A stretch of DNA of 64,000 nt, taken from positions 62,001 to 126,000 of the forward strand of contig NZ_LSGQ01000029.1 of NCBI RefSeq assembly GCF_001675285.1, written 5' to 3'. Made by a program: the position numbers and the translations under genes. Shown here in pieces: positions 1 through 10,872 of the stretch (positions are counted from its first letter, which is position 1; every line of letters starts with the position of its first letter). This DNA is from Elizabethkingia miricola (GTDB lineage Bacteria > Bacteroidota > Bacteroidia > Flavobacteriales > Weeksellaceae). Below the pieces are notes generated by a model. The model had not been told where the DNA came from. It made no database searches and was given only the letters and a program-made list of their open reading frames with translations.

Positions 1-699
1 ATGTGGAGCTGTAATGTTATAAGTTCCTTCTACAGATTTGTTTTTTATGGCATGGAGATAAGCTCGTGTAATATCGTCTAGGTGCAACCAGCTCATTCTT
101 TGTTTGCCATTTCCGAGGATAGGAGCTATTCTAAAGCTTAATGGCTTCAAAAACTCTTTTAAAGCTCCTTCTTTAGGAGACATGACAACACCGGTTCTCA
201 TAATCACCAACCTTTTCCCCATATCGACAACAGGCTTTATACTATCTTCCCATTTTTGACAGACATCGGCAAGAAATCCCTTTCCTTTAGGAGCGGTTTC
301 ATCAAAGGTCATACGGTTGTCATAATCACCACCATAATAATTAATACCGGAAGCTGAAATTACAGCTTTAACATTATTGGGGATTTCTTTAAGGCTTTTA
401 CATAATAGTTCAGAACTCTTTATTCTGCTATTTTCTATTTCTTTCTTTCTGGAGTTTGTCCATTTTTTTTTGCCAATATTTTCTCCAGCCAGATGTACAA
501 TATAGTCGGCTTCTTCAATAGCTTTTTTATCAATTTCTCCTGTGGAGGGATTCCAGCCTGCAAATCGAATATTAGTGCTTCCTTTGTTTTTGTCGGGGGT
601 CCGGGAAAGAAGAATTACGTTATAATCTTCTTCCACGAGAAGCTGAGCGAGATGATTTCCAATCAAACCGCTTCCGCCCGTAATTACTACAGTCTCCAT
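1..699 (-). CDS. TIGR01777-type NAD(P)-dependent epimerase, C-terminus cut off by window edge
   Basis: Reading from the ATG at 699 down to base 1 gives 233 codons with no stop, so the 3' end lies outside the window (the usual family length is about 300 residues). The product starts METVVITGGSGLIGNHLAQ, a Rossmann GGSGLIG nucleotide-binding loop at residues 8-14, followed by HLAGENI and ISASGINYYG, which are typical of the YfcH/SulA-like SDR epimerase family TIGR01777. The last visible residues, GTYNITAPH, match the family's conserved region just before the C-terminal DUF1731 part. The substrate is unknown for the family. It is transcribed away from dgt. Confidence 0.85.
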   Translation of the reverse strand, partial: METVVITGGSGLIGNHLAQLLVEEDYNVILLSRTPDKNKGSTNIRFAGWNPSTGEIDKKAIEEADYIVHLAGENIGKKKWTNSRKKEIENSRIKSSELLCKSLKEIPNNVKAVISASGINYYGGDYDNRMTFDETAPKGKGFLADVCQKWEDSIKPVVDMGKRLVIMRTGVVMSPKEGALKEFLKPLSFRIAPILGNGKQRMSWLHLDDITRAYLHAIKNKSVEGTYNITAPH

Positions 700-1049
700 T
701 AAATTTCTTTTTTTATTCAGATTATATAACGGAATAAATCCAAAAACATTGAGTTATAATCCGTTACAGTTAGTGAAGTTAGTGAAAAAATAAATACATA
801 TTTGTTGTGAATATTAATTTTATTTAATGGTTTTTATGAATGAATGTTAATGTGTAAGGGTGTGATTTTTATTAAATACAACTAATGAAAGAATTAAAAT
901 AAGAGATGAGAATCTGATTGGTTTATTTTTTTACTAAATAGATTGTTTATTTGATAAAAGCTATAAACACATAATGGAAAAGGAATAGGTGCAATTTTCC
1001 GGATTAAAAATTCTTTTTCTTTAAAATTAGATTTAATTTTGGTACCGCA
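700..1049. other. intergenic region between divergent epimerase and dgt
   Basis: 350 bases, very AT-rich, between two divergent genes, so it should hold both promoters. A TAnnTTTG -7 match lies at its right end (listed separately). I see no RNA gene, repeat or convincing small ORF. Confidence 0.5.
1034..1041 (+). promoter_or_regulatory. candidate -7 box of dgt (TAATTTTG)
   Basis: TAATTTTG fits the Bacteroidota -7 consensus TAnnTTTG. It ends only 8 bases before the dgt ATG at 1050, so the transcript would be leaderless or nearly so. No TTG is found at the expected -33 spacing, so this is a partial match. Confidence 0.4.
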
Positions 1050-2414
1050 ATGAATTTGAATACAATTTTTACAACCAAGAGGGCAGGAGTACAGGAAAGC
1101 ACAATGGCATCCAGAAGTGCTTATCAAAGAGATTTTGACAGAATTATTTTTTCTTCAGCATTTAGAAGGCTTCAGAATAAGACGCAAGTTTTCCCGTTGC
1201 CCGGAAGTGTTTTTGTACATAACAGATTAACTCATTCCCTGGAAGTAGCTTCTGTAGGGCGTTCTTTGGGTAGTATAATAGGAGAACATATTGCTGAAAA
1301 TTTTGCGGTTGATCTGGAGGAAGAAAGTAGTCTGTTTTATCAGTATAACCTGAATAATGTTATCGCTGCAGCTTGCCTTTGTCATGATATTGGTAATCCT
1401 GCATTTGGGCATTCAGGAGAAGATGCTATTGCAAGTTATTTTGAAAGAAATGAAAGTTCTCTGAAACCACATTTTTCTGAGAGAGAATGGAATGACCTGA
1501 TTAATTTTGAAGGAAATGCAAATGCGATAAGAGTTTTAACTCAGCAGCAGATAGGCAAAAGTGAGGGCGGACTAATGCTGACAAATACAACACTAGCTTC
1601 TATTGCTAAATATCCTTGTGAATCATCTGCTAAAGATTTTAGCAAAAAGGATCTTCAACGTAAGAAGTTTGGATTTTTCCAGAGTGAAGAAAAAACTTTC
1701 GAAGATATTGCCTCATCTGTTAATCTGATTCAGACTTCAGAATCTCCGGTAATCTATAAAAGGCATCCTTTTGTATGGTTGGTAGAGGCGGCAGATGATA
1801 TTTGTTATAATATCATAGATATGGAAGATGCACATCGCCTGGGAATTGTAAAAACAGAACCTTGTGAGGAACTTTTTACCAGCCTCATAGAGTCTGTAAA
1901 CGCAGATGATATGCCAAGGGTCAGGAAAAACCTTGAACAGATCACCAATGAGAACGAAAGAATTTCTTATTTACGAGCCAAAGTAATAAACTCTCTGATT
2001 TCGAAAACAAAAGAAATTTATATTAAGAATATTCCGCAAATTCTGGATGGAAGTCTAAACAAATCGCTTTTAGGAATTTTTGGAGAAGAGTGTGATGCCC
2101 TAGAGAAAATAGAGAAATATTCTATAGAAAATATCTACCGCCATCGGGCAGTCGTAGAAATTGAAAATGCAGGTTATAATGTAATGTACGAATTGCTCAA
2201 TCACTTTATTCCCTCCATTCTGAAAGATAAATCAGCCAGAAAGAATTATGATAAAATGGCCTTACAACTTCTGCCTAAACAATTTGTATATGAGGGAGTT
2301 TCCGATTATCAGAAAGTGCTCGGAATCATAGATTATATATCAGGTATGACGGATAATTATGCAACTGATATTTACCGTAAAATTAAAGGTATTGATATCG
2401 GAATGACTGTATAA
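1050..2414 (+). CDS. dgt: dGTP triphosphohydrolase (dGTPase)
   Basis: A 454-residue HD-superfamily dNTPase that hydrolyses dGTP to deoxyguanosine and triphosphate in the cytoplasm. The metal-binding residues are visible as NRLTHS (H62) and CHDIGNPAFGHSGED (H112, D113), with a distal aspartate in VEAADDICYNIIDMED. The N-terminus FSSAFRRLQNKTQVFPL is the conserved family start, and the upstream MNLNTIFTTKRAG is also typical of Bacteroidota homologues, so the ATG at 1050 is preferred to the internal ATG at 1104. A terminator follows at once, so the gene appears to be monocistronic. Confidence 0.95.
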   Translation: MNLNTIFTTKRAGVQESTMASRSAYQRDFDRIIFSSAFRRLQNKTQVFPLPGSVFVHNRLTHSLEVASVGRSLGSIIGEHIAENFAVDLEEESSLFYQYNLNNVIAAACLCHDIGNPAFGHSGEDAIASYFERNESSLKPHFSEREWNDLINFEGNANAIRVLTQQQIGKSEGGLMLTNTTLASIAKYPCESSAKDFSKKDLQRKKFGFFQSEEKTFEDIASSVNLIQTSESPVIYKRHPFVWLVEAADDICYNIIDMEDAHRLGIVKTEPCEELFTSLIESVNADDMPRVRKNLEQITNENERISYLRAKVINSLISKTKEIYIKNIPQILDGSLNKSLLGIFGEECDALEKIEKYSIENIYRHRAVVEIENAGYNVMYELLNHFIPSILKDKSARKNYDKMALQLLPKQFVYEGVSDYQKVLGIIDYISGMTDNYATDIYRKIKGIDIGMTV

Positions 2415-2437
2415 TTTTTAAATGAAATATCAATAAT

Positions 2438-2468
2438 AAGATCAGAGTACATTCTCTGATCTTTTTTA
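2438..2468 (+). terminator. Rho-independent terminator after dgt
   Basis: AAGATCAGAG and CTCTGATCTT form a 10-bp perfect stem with a 6-base loop, followed by a T run. It lies 24 bases after the dgt stop. Confidence 0.85.
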
Positions 2469-2566
2469 TCCGGTTATGTCACCATTTCGTCATAACATAA
2501 ATGCAACTAATCAAGTAATTTTTGTATCAGACTATCAAAGACCTCTCTTTGCAGAAAATTTAAGCT

Positions 2567-3475
2567 ATGAGAAAAGGTCTTTTGATCACTTTTTATTGTA
2601 TGACCCATTTTTTTTATTGGGCAAACGCACAATCCGGAATATCCGGAGAACTGAAAACGGAATACATACCTTATTCCAATTATATCCGTCCGGAGGACAG
2701 CACTAAAACTAATTCAAAAAGCAACTTTCGCCGAATACAAATGAATCTTAGTATTCCTTTGTCTGTAAAGAAAACAGAGGATGGAAAAGTAAAAGCATGG
2801 TCATTATTAGTAAGTGGCTCTTATGCTAAGCTGTCTCACAAAGATTACGCTACGCAACTATTCCCGGATCAGATGCTGAATGCTCAGATTGGACTGCAGC
2901 ATATAAGACCATTAGGAGGGAAATGGAGCATGATGATTATGGGAACTGTTGGTGTCTATACTGATTTGGAAAATGTAGACAAGAATGATATCCTGGGGCA
3001 GGGTGGTGTAGTATTTATAAAACAGTTTAACCCTAATTTAGCCTTTGGATTTGGACCAGGAATAACAACAGCTTTCGGTGTCCCGATGATTATGCCTTTT
3101 ATTTATCTGGACTGGAAAACAGGTACAAAATTTAAGGTTAGTGTCAAATTCCCGGAAGAAGCTACTGTTGGTTATCAGTTCTCTGATATGTTTGCTTTAA
3201 AAGCTGTAGTGGGATTAGACGGTATGGTAGTAGAGAGAAAGAAAGAAGATAAATCAATACTATTGGGCTATCAACAGATAACAGCAGGATTAAGACCCGA
3301 AGTAAAGATCGGAAAATCATTAAGCCTGCGTATTACCGGCGGTAGTGTACTTGTAAGGTCTTTTAGTGAGAATGACCGTAGTCTTAAAAGTTTCTTTAAA
3401 GAGAAAAAGCAAAAAGATCCAAGTTTCACCAACTCATTCTATGCAGCTGTAGCGCTGCGTTGGAATCTGCCATAG
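2567..3475 (+). CDS. DUF6268-like outer-membrane beta-barrel protein
   Basis: 302 residues with a signal peptide (MRKGLLITFYCMTHFFYWANA, cleavage near residue 21 before QSG). The rest alternates short amphipathic strands and turns and ends in an aromatic-type terminus (VALRWNLP), as expected of an outer-membrane barrel. The pattern resembles the Bacteroidota DUF6268 family, whose function is unknown. It stands between the dgt terminator and the convergent response regulator. The exact family assignment is from memory of the pattern and should be treated as tentative. Confidence 0.7.
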   Translation: MRKGLLITFYCMTHFFYWANAQSGISGELKTEYIPYSNYIRPEDSTKTNSKSNFRRIQMNLSIPLSVKKTEDGKVKAWSLLVSGSYAKLSHKDYATQLFPDQMLNAQIGLQHIRPLGGKWSMMIMGTVGVYTDLENVDKNDILGQGGVVFIKQFNPNLAFGFGPGITTAFGVPMIMPFIYLDWKTGTKFKVSVKFPEEATVGYQFSDMFALKAVVGLDGMVVERKKEDKSILLGYQQITAGLRPEVKIGKSLSLRITGGSVLVRSFSENDRSLKSFFKEKKQKDPSFTNSFYAAVALRWNLP

Positions 3476-3483
3476 ACAGATTC

Positions 3484-4224
3484 CTATTTACTAATGAGCT
3501 TCTTATAAACAACCTGATTAAGTAATTCTTCTTTACGGGTTCTGGATATAGGAAGCTCAGTTTTATTAATATATAAGCGCCCTCCGGAAATCATTTCTAT
3601 GTGGGTAATATTAATTAAAAACGATTTATGAATCCTGAAAAAATGCTCAGCAGAAAGCGATTCTTCAATAGCTTTCATTGTCTGATGGATTACAATAGAT
3701 TTTTCTTTAAAATGCAGTTTGGTATAGTTCTGCATGCTTTCAACATAAAGGATATCGACCCAGGAAACCTTTATAAAAGTATCTCCCTGGCGGACATATA
3801 AAAAAGGATCTTCCAGCTGAACATTTTTTTTCATTTTTTCAGCCATAATAAATTGCTGCTGAGCTTTATTTACAGCCTGATAAAAACGGTTAAAAGTTAT
3901 AGGCTTCAGAAGATAATCGACTACTTGTAGTCTATAGCCTTCCAGCGCATATTCTGAATAAGCTGTGGTAAGAATACATAATGGTGGATTTTCCAGTTGT
4001 TCTAAAAATTCAAGTCCCGTTAAATAGGGCATATTGATGTCCAGAAAAATAAGATCAATCTGGTTTTCCTGCATTTTAGTATTTGCTTCCAACGCTGTTG
4101 CGCAGGTAGCTGTAACTTCTAAAAATTCTATCTGATCTGCCATATCTTTAAGATGAAATCTTGCCAATGGTTCATCATCTATAATCAGGCATTTCATTTT
4201 AGGTAAAGTATAATTATTGGTCAT
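3484..4224 (-). CDS. LytTR-family response regulator
   Basis: 246 residues. The receiver domain (about 10-125) has the acidic pair D16-D17, the predicted phospho-acceptor D62 in LIFLDINMPYLTG and the conserved lysine K107 in YLLKPI. A LytTR DNA-binding domain follows (about 145-240; VSWVDILYVESMQNYTKLHF and FFRIHKSFLINITHIE). It overlaps the 3' end of the histidine kinase gene by 11 bases, so the pair is translated together. It is a transcription regulator of the LytR/AlgR type, commonly tied to envelope or surface functions; the target genes are unknown. Confidence 0.92.
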   Translation of the reverse strand: MTNNYTLPKMKCLIIDDEPLARFHLKDMADQIEFLEVTATCATALEANTKMQENQIDLIFLDINMPYLTGLEFLEQLENPPLCILTTAYSEYALEGYRLQVVDYLLKPITFNRFYQAVNKAQQQFIMAEKMKKNVQLEDPFLYVRQGDTFIKVSWVDILYVESMQNYTKLHFKEKSIVIHQTMKAIEESLSAEHFFRIHKSFLINITHIEMISGGRLYINKTELPISRTRKEELLNQVVYKKLISK

Positions 4225-5275
4225 TTTCGTTGGATAATTTTAGTTTTAAGGATACTTTATAGACGTTTCCTTCTGATTCAATTTTAAGGTCATGAGTGTC
4301 CGGATACTGAAGCTTTAATCGTTTTTTTACATTTTGCAAACCAATTCCGTGAGCTCCGTCTTTCTTTCTGCTCACCACTAAATCCGAATAAGAGTTTTCT
4401 ATATAAAAGCTAAGCAGACCTTCTTTTTCTATACAGGAAATATTTATATAGCCAGTCTGCCCCGGAAGTCTGCAGACATATTTAAAGGCATTTTCAATAA
4501 ACGGAACAAGAAGAAGGGGTACAATAAGTGCTTTTTTATTTTCAATCAACCATTCTGCTTTTACATCCAATTCATTTCCCCATCTTAGTTTTTCTACTTC
4601 CACTAAATCCTGTAGATACTGAATTTCCCTGTCTAATACTACTAAATTCTGATTGCAGTGATAGAGCTGGTACCTAAGTATATCTGAAAATTTTAATAAA
4701 AGAAAAGAAGCCAATTCAGTATTGCTTTTCATAAGAATATGAATATGATTCAGAATATTGAACATTACATGCGGATTGATCTGATCCTGTAATAGCTTTA
4801 ACTGATTTTCTAGATGTGCCTGTTGAAGAAGGATATGATCCCGTTCTATTTTTCCGTGTTCCTGATAGAATTTTATTCCGCAGGCTGTACCATTTATAAG
4901 AAGTGATGCAGAAATAGAGAGATAAAAACCTTTCCAGAGGATAGGAATTTGATCTGAAAAATTTGCAGGTAAAGGAGTATTTGTATCGACATGAATGTAC
5001 GTGAAAATTAAAGAAAATAGAATGCTAAGTGAAAGAATAATCAGGATTGCCTGTATAAGGAACCATTTCATTCTTTTAGATCTCAAAGCTTTTGGAAGAA
5101 GCCTGACAGTTAAAAGTTGAGTAAAAGCAAAAGAACTAACTAAAATAGCACAGGTTTGAAATAAAGCATTTAATTTTCCGTCTGTTGCCTGGAAATTTAA
5201 CCAAAGGAAAACACCAAAAGCAAGCCAGAATATTATGGTAAATATGTATCTTCTTACAGTAAAAATTTTTATCAT
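4214..5275 (-). CDS. LytS-like sensor histidine kinase (His_kinase family)
   Basis: 353 residues. Four hydrophobic segments (about 10-28, 38-58, 70-93, 112-134) form the membrane sensor part, with no large periplasmic domain. A short coiled region follows, then the His_kinase motif QINPHVMFNILNH with phosphorylated H169, the N box IENAFKYV (N262) and the G box GIGLQNVKKRL (about 311-320). The usual motif reads NPHFLFN; here it is NPHVMFN. It is the partner of the overlapping LytTR regulator. The signal sensed is unknown. Confidence 0.9.
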   Translation of the reverse strand: MIKIFTVRRYIFTIIFWLAFGVFLWLNFQATDGKLNALFQTCAILVSSFAFTQLLTVRLLPKALRSKRMKWFLIQAILIILSLSILFSLIFTYIHVDTNTPLPANFSDQIPILWKGFYLSISASLLINGTACGIKFYQEHGKIERDHILLQQAHLENQLKLLQDQINPHVMFNILNHIHILMKSNTELASFLLLKFSDILRYQLYHCNQNLVVLDREIQYLQDLVEVEKLRWGNELDVKAEWLIENKKALIVPLLLVPFIENAFKYVCRLPGQTGYINISCIEKEGLLSFYIENSYSDLVVSRKKDGAHGIGLQNVKKRLKLQYPDTHDLKIESEGNVYKVSLKLKLSNENDQ

Positions 5276-5302
5276 AAATAATGCATAGTAGATTTATAAA
5301 AA

Positions 5303-5332
5303 ATTAGAAACTACAAATCCGTAGTTTCTAAT
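5303..5332 (-). terminator. Terminator after the 5354-5950 barrel gene
   Basis: Two perfect 12-bp arms (ATTAGAAACTAC / GTAGTTTCTAAT) with a 6-base loop. On the minus strand they are followed by TTTTTTATAA. It separates the barrel gene from the kinase gene downstream. Confidence 0.85.
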
Positions 5333-5353
5333 TGGTAAAGATAATTTAAGTTT

Positions 5354-5950
5354 TTAGAATAAGAAGTAGCCAATGCCAAGGGAGAAACTATGAGGCTTGG
5401 ATTTAAATTCTTTGCTAACATTGGAAAGTCCAGTTTCATATCTCAGGTCTATTGTAAAGTTTTTATAATCCAGCCCTATACCTCCGGTAATTCCGATATT
5501 GGATTTGTCAAATTTCCTAAAACTTTCCTGTAATGCTTTAGAAGCAGAAAGATTATCACTAAATGCATAACTATATACACCTCCTGCAAATACTCTTACA
5601 TTATAGTCTTTATCATTAATGACTTTGTAACCAATTACTACAGGAATATCGATTGAATTCCATTTTAGCTTTTGAGAACCTTCGCTAGCAGTATCATAGG
5701 ATGTTCTTTTTTGATTATATAAAGCTTCCCCCTGTACATACAAGCTTCCAAGATCAACCCGAGCCATAGCTCCCAGATGATAGCCATAATCATATTTTCC
5801 GGTTAAACCTGATGATGTGGATACTTTAGTGAAGTTCCCGCCTCCTTTTGCTCCTAAATGGAAAATAGAAGGTTGTTGTTGTGCGCTTACTTCTACAGAG
5901 CAGGTAATACATGCTAATAATACAGTGAGTCCTAAAATTCGTTGTTTCAT
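5354..5950 (-). CDS. PorT-like outer-membrane beta-barrel protein
   Basis: 198 residues. A signal peptide (MKQRILGLTVLLACITCSVEVSAQ, cleavage about residue 24) is followed by a small barrel of the outer-membrane beta-barrel domain type: HLGAKGGGNFTKV at the first strand, GYHLGAMARVDLGSLYVQGEALYNQK in the middle and a terminal FSLGIGYFLF ending in phenylalanine. This is the usual architecture of the many PorT-family proteins of Bacteroidota. No enzymatic residues are visible and its precise role is unknown. It has its own terminator downstream. Confidence 0.8.
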   Translation of the reverse strand: MKQRILGLTVLLACITCSVEVSAQQQPSIFHLGAKGGGNFTKVSTSSGLTGKYDYGYHLGAMARVDLGSLYVQGEALYNQKRTSYDTASEGSQKLKWNSIDIPVVIGYKVINDKDYNVRVFAGGVYSYAFSDNLSASKALQESFRKFDKSNIGITGGIGLDYKNFTIDLRYETGLSNVSKEFKSKPHSFSLGIGYFLF

Positions 5951-6060
5951 TGTAAATGTTGTTTAAATCTGACGCAAAACAACGAAGATGGCTATTGATA
6001 CTAAACTTTATTTGATGAATGGTAAAGGTAAAAGGATAAATTGATGTTTTTGATTGAAAA

Positions 6061-6087
6061 TAAAAAAACCGGCTTAGGATGCCGGTT
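6061..6087 (-). terminator. Terminator of the GalNAc operon, overlapping the kinase stop codon
   Basis: AACCGGC (6067-6073) pairs with GCCGGTT (6081-6087). On the minus strand the stem is followed by a T run (6066-6062). The stop codon of the kinase gene (6076-6074) lies inside the loop, so translation ends within the terminator. Confidence 0.85.
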
Positions 6088-7126
6088 CTATTTTTAATAA
6101 TTCTTTTAATAAATTGATCTGATTTTTTGTCCTGTCCAGATTATGGTTAGGGTATTTTGTTTTGTAATAAGTATCTCCATTCAGGTAATCACCTAAAAAA
6201 CGAATCACCTGAATAAATACAACCACCTGGCCCGCATAATCCAGATTATCTCTTTCAGCATTAGTTAATGAATCTGATGTATGAGAAAGAAAACCTTCTT
6301 TTACAGCATCATAATATTCTCTGCTGAATACATTCTCAGGATTAGGGTCATCCTCTTCTTTTAGGTTGGTATATGACCTTACCATATCACCAAAATCATA
6401 CAGAATAGTTGCTGGCATTAGTGTATCCAGATCTATTACACTGCGTCCCTTATGAGTATTATTATCAAAGAGTATATTACTGATTTTAGGATCTGCATGT
6501 ACAATTCGCAATGGGAAACTTCCATTTTTCTGATTCTGAATAAATAGCTCCGGAAGATTCAGGTATTGATTGACAAAATTTATTTCTTCAGAAGCTTCAT
6601 TTTTTCTTTCCTCAGAAGCTTTTTCCAAAGAAATTTTGTAATCATTAATTCTTTTTTCAAAGTCTATAAATCCGGGAATCGATGATTCAATCAGATTTGG
6701 ATCGAGATCCAGAATTTTAGAATAAAAAACACTTAATGTTTTCGCAGCCTCATAAGCCTGATCTCTATCTTTTACTTTTGTAACACAATAAGTATTAGGA
6801 ATAAACTTCGTCATTCTCCAGTAATCCTCATTATCATCTATAGTTAGAAATTCTCCCTTTATATTAGGGACAGTTTCAAGAATTTCATATTCATATCCTG
6901 CTGACTGGAGATGCTTGTTTACAACATCTATAGAATGCATAATTACTTCCGGTTTACGAAAGATATGATGATTTATTTTCTGTAAAATATACTGTTGCGT
7001 ATCGTTGTCATTAATATCTACACGCAATGTAGTATTAATGTGTCCATCATTAATAGGAATGATGGACACTTTATTTTCATCTTTTATAGATATAAAAGAC
7101 TGTAAAATCTTAATGTAGTTGTTCAT
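6074..7126 (-). CDS. NahK-like anomeric sugar kinase (aminoglycoside phosphotransferase fold)
   Basis: 350 residues. The kinase core has the Brenner-type motif HADPKISN (H210, D212, N217) and the metal-binding IDLDTLMP (D232/D234), followed by YDFGDMVRSY. The combination HxDxKxxNxLFD plus VIDLDTxMP is characteristic of the N-acetylhexosamine 1-kinase (NahK) branch, which makes GlcNAc-1-P or GalNAc-1-P from ATP and free sugar in the cytoplasm. It is the last gene of the operon, 3 bases after the nucleotidyltransferase. The context with a GH109 alpha-GalNAc-ase points to GalNAc as substrate; this is inference, and a choline- or homoserine-kinase-like activity cannot be excluded by sequence reading alone. 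Confidence 0.8.
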   Translation of the reverse strand: MNNYIKILQSFISIKDENKVSIIPINDGHINTTLRVDINDNDTQQYILQKINHHIFRKPEVIMHSIDVVNKHLQSAGYEYEILETVPNIKGEFLTIDDNEDYWRMTKFIPNTYCVTKVKDRDQAYEAAKTLSVFYSKILDLDPNLIESSIPGFIDFEKRINDYKISLEKASEERKNEASEEINFVNQYLNLPELFIQNQKNGSFPLRIVHADPKISNILFDNNTHKGRSVIDLDTLMPATILYDFGDMVRSYTNLKEEDDPNPENVFSREYYDAVKEGFLSHTSDSLTNAERDNLDYAGQVVVFIQVIRFLGDYLNGDTYYKTKYPNHNLDRTKNQINLLKELLKIEPAS

Positions 7127-7129
7127 AGT

Positions 7130-9434
<2,305 letters not shown>

Positions 9435-9476
9435 TTATTAGTTCTTCTTAGTTTTTAAAGGCATAAATATATAAAA

Positions 9477-9502
9477 AAACTCCCAGAAAAACTGGGAGTT
9501 TC
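9477..9502 (-). terminator. Terminator after rplT
   Basis: AAACTCCCAG and CTGGGAGTTT form a 10-bp stem around a short A-rich loop. On the minus strand it is followed by TTTTATA. It lies between the rplT stop and the GH109 start and ends the thrS-infC-rpmI-rplT operon. Confidence 0.88.
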
Positions 9503-9526
9503 TATATTGATAACAGAAATTATTAA

Positions 9527-9871
9527 TTATTTTACTTGATCTACAACAGCTTTGAAAGCTTCAGGGTGGTTCATTGCTAAGTCAGCAAGAACTTTTCTGT
9601 TAAGCTCGATGTTGTTTCTCTTAAGATCCCCCATAAATTTGGAGTAAGAAACACCGTGCTCTCTACATCCAGCGTTGATTCTGGTAATCCATAGGGAACG
9701 GAAATTTCTTTTCTTTTCTTTTCTACCACGGTAAGCATATTGCATTGCTTTTTCTACCGCGTTTTTAGCTACAGTCCAAACGTTCTTTCTTCTACCGAAA
9801 AAACCTTTAGCCTGCTTCATGATTTTTTTTCTGCGTGCTCTACTGGCAACCGCGTTTACTGATCTAGGCAT
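9527..9871 (-). CDS. rplT: 50S ribosomal protein L20
   Basis: 114 residues, full length for the family. The start [20 protein letters not shown] and the block [20 protein letters not shown] are diagnostic of L20, which binds 23S rRNA early in 50S assembly. It is the last gene of the thrS-infC-rpmI-rplT order. In other bacteria L20 also represses its own operon by binding the rpmI leader; a structured 122-base spacer lies between rpmI and rplT here. Confidence 0.98.
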   Translation of the reverse strand: MPRSVNAVASRARRKKIMKQAKGFFGRRKNVWTVAKNAVEKAMQYAYRGRKEKKRNFRSLWITRINAGCREHGVSYSKFMGDLKRNNIELNRKVLADLAMNHPEAFKAVVDQVK

Positions 9872-9899
9872 AATTTTAATTGTTTTTTTGAAGAGGGCG

Positions 9900-9914
9900 G
9901 TAACATTATGTTAC
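9900..9914 (-). promoter_or_regulatory. Palindrome in the rpmI-rplT spacer
   Basis: GTAACATTATGTTAC is a 7+1+7 inverted repeat, flanked further out by GCGG/CCGC (9897-9900 and 9927-9930), inside the 122-base spacer ahead of rplT. It could fold in the mRNA and be part of ribosomal-protein autoregulation or an RNA-processing site. Function is inferred from position only. Confidence 0.35.
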
Positions 9915-9993
9915 TCTTAATGTGCTCCGCTTCAGGGTTAACTTGTTTTGAATTTGTTAGAATTCTTATAAACCGATATTAGATTTATAAAAA

Positions 9994-10191
9994 CTACTTG
10001 ATTGCTAATTGTCTAAGTACGCTTTTTGTATCCACTGCACTAACTAGACCTGTTTGCGTAAGATTTCTCTTTTGCTTAGTTTCTTTTTTAGTCAAGATGT
10101 GGCTTTTATAAGCGTGCTTTCTTTTGATCTTTCCAGAACCGGTAAGAACAAAACGCTTCTTAGCTCCTGATTTAGTTTTTAATTTAGGCAT
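9994..10191 (-). CDS. rpmI: 50S ribosomal protein L35
   Basis: 65 residues, full length. [20 protein letters not shown] and the basic block [16 protein letters not shown] are the L35 signature. It sits between infC and rplT in the conserved translation operon, with a 119-base leader upstream that carries direct repeats. Confidence 0.98.
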   Translation of the reverse strand: MPKLKTKSGAKKRFVLTGSGKIKRKHAYKSHILTKKETKQKRNLTQTGLVSAVDTKSVLRQLAIK

Positions 10192-10227
10192 TGTTTTGCT
10201 TTTTTATATTTTGTTATCAATATCTTT

Positions 10228-10268
10228 TTATCAATGTAGCAATGTAATAACTTATCAACGTAACAATG
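10228..10268 (-). repeat. Pair of 17-bp direct repeats in the infC-rpmI spacer
   Basis: On the minus strand the units are CATTGTTACGTTGATAA (10268-10252) and CATTGCTACATTGATAA (10244-10228), 15 of 17 bases identical and offset by 24 bases. A further TTATCAAT lies at 10214-10221 (plus strand). They occupy the place where E. coli has the L20 operator, but no pseudoknot was verified. Confidence 0.5.
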
Positions 10269-10310
10269 ATTATTGGTACATCGTTGTATTACTATACTGA
10301 TACACTATCC

Positions 10311-10868
10311 TTATTTTGCAGGTTTCTTTGGACTCATCATCATGATCATCCTTTTACCTTCAAGTTTAGGAAGCTGGTCTACCTTTCCAACATGCTCTAG
10401 TTCCTGAGCAAGTTTAAGAAGAAGGATTTCTCCTTGATCTTTGAAGATAATAGATCTCCCTTTGAAGAATACGTAAGTCTTAAGCTTAGCACCCTCTTCA
10501 AGGAATTTCTCAGCATGTTTCTTCTTGAATTCGTAATCGTGATCATCAGTCTGAGGGCCGAAACGAATCTCCTTTACAACAACTTTAACTTGCTTAGCCT
10601 TTAGTTCTTTTTGTTTTTTCTTTTGTTCATATAAGAATTTCTTATAGTCCAAAATACGACAAATATAAGGCTCTGCTTTATCAGAGATTGCCACAAGATC
10701 CAATTCCTGCTCTTCAGCCATTTTACGTGCAACAGCAGTTGGATATACTCCCGGCTCTACATTGTCACCCACCAAGCGGACTTCTCTCACTTTGATATTT
10801 TCGTTAATCATATGCGCATCTTCCTTTTTGCGCATCGGTGGTCTGTTGTTTGGTCTTCTTAGTGCTAT
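10311..10868 (-). CDS. infC: Translation initiation factor IF-3, probable ATA start
   Basis: IF-3 binds the 30S subunit and proofreads start-codon selection. The N-terminal domain is [23 protein letters not shown] and the C-terminal domain contains [26 protein letters not shown]. The first in-frame ATG is at 10835 (174 residues), but the frame stays open upstream with the basic IF-3-like leader [18 protein letters not shown]. No ATG, GTG or TTG exists between the in-frame stop and 10835; an ATA at 10868-10866 sits four bases after the thrS stop. IF-3 genes are known to use rare start codons for autoregulation, so I give the ATA start (185 residues); the ATG at 10835 remains the alternative. 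Confidence 0.88.
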   Translation of the reverse strand: MALRRPNNRPPMRKKEDAHMINENIKVREVRLVGDNVEPGVYPTAVARKMAEEQELDLVAISDKAEPYICRILDYKKFLYEQKKKQKELKAKQVKVVVKEIRFGPQTDDHDYEFKKKHAEKFLEEGAKLKTYVFFKGRSIIFKDQGEILLLKLAQELEHVGKVDQLPKLEGKRMIMMMSPKKPAK

Positions 10869-10872
10869 GGTC

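Noticed and set aside
493-702. Plus-strand ORF of 69 codons
   Set aside because: It is the antisense shadow of the epimerase gene, which has a clear Rossmann motif on the minus strand.
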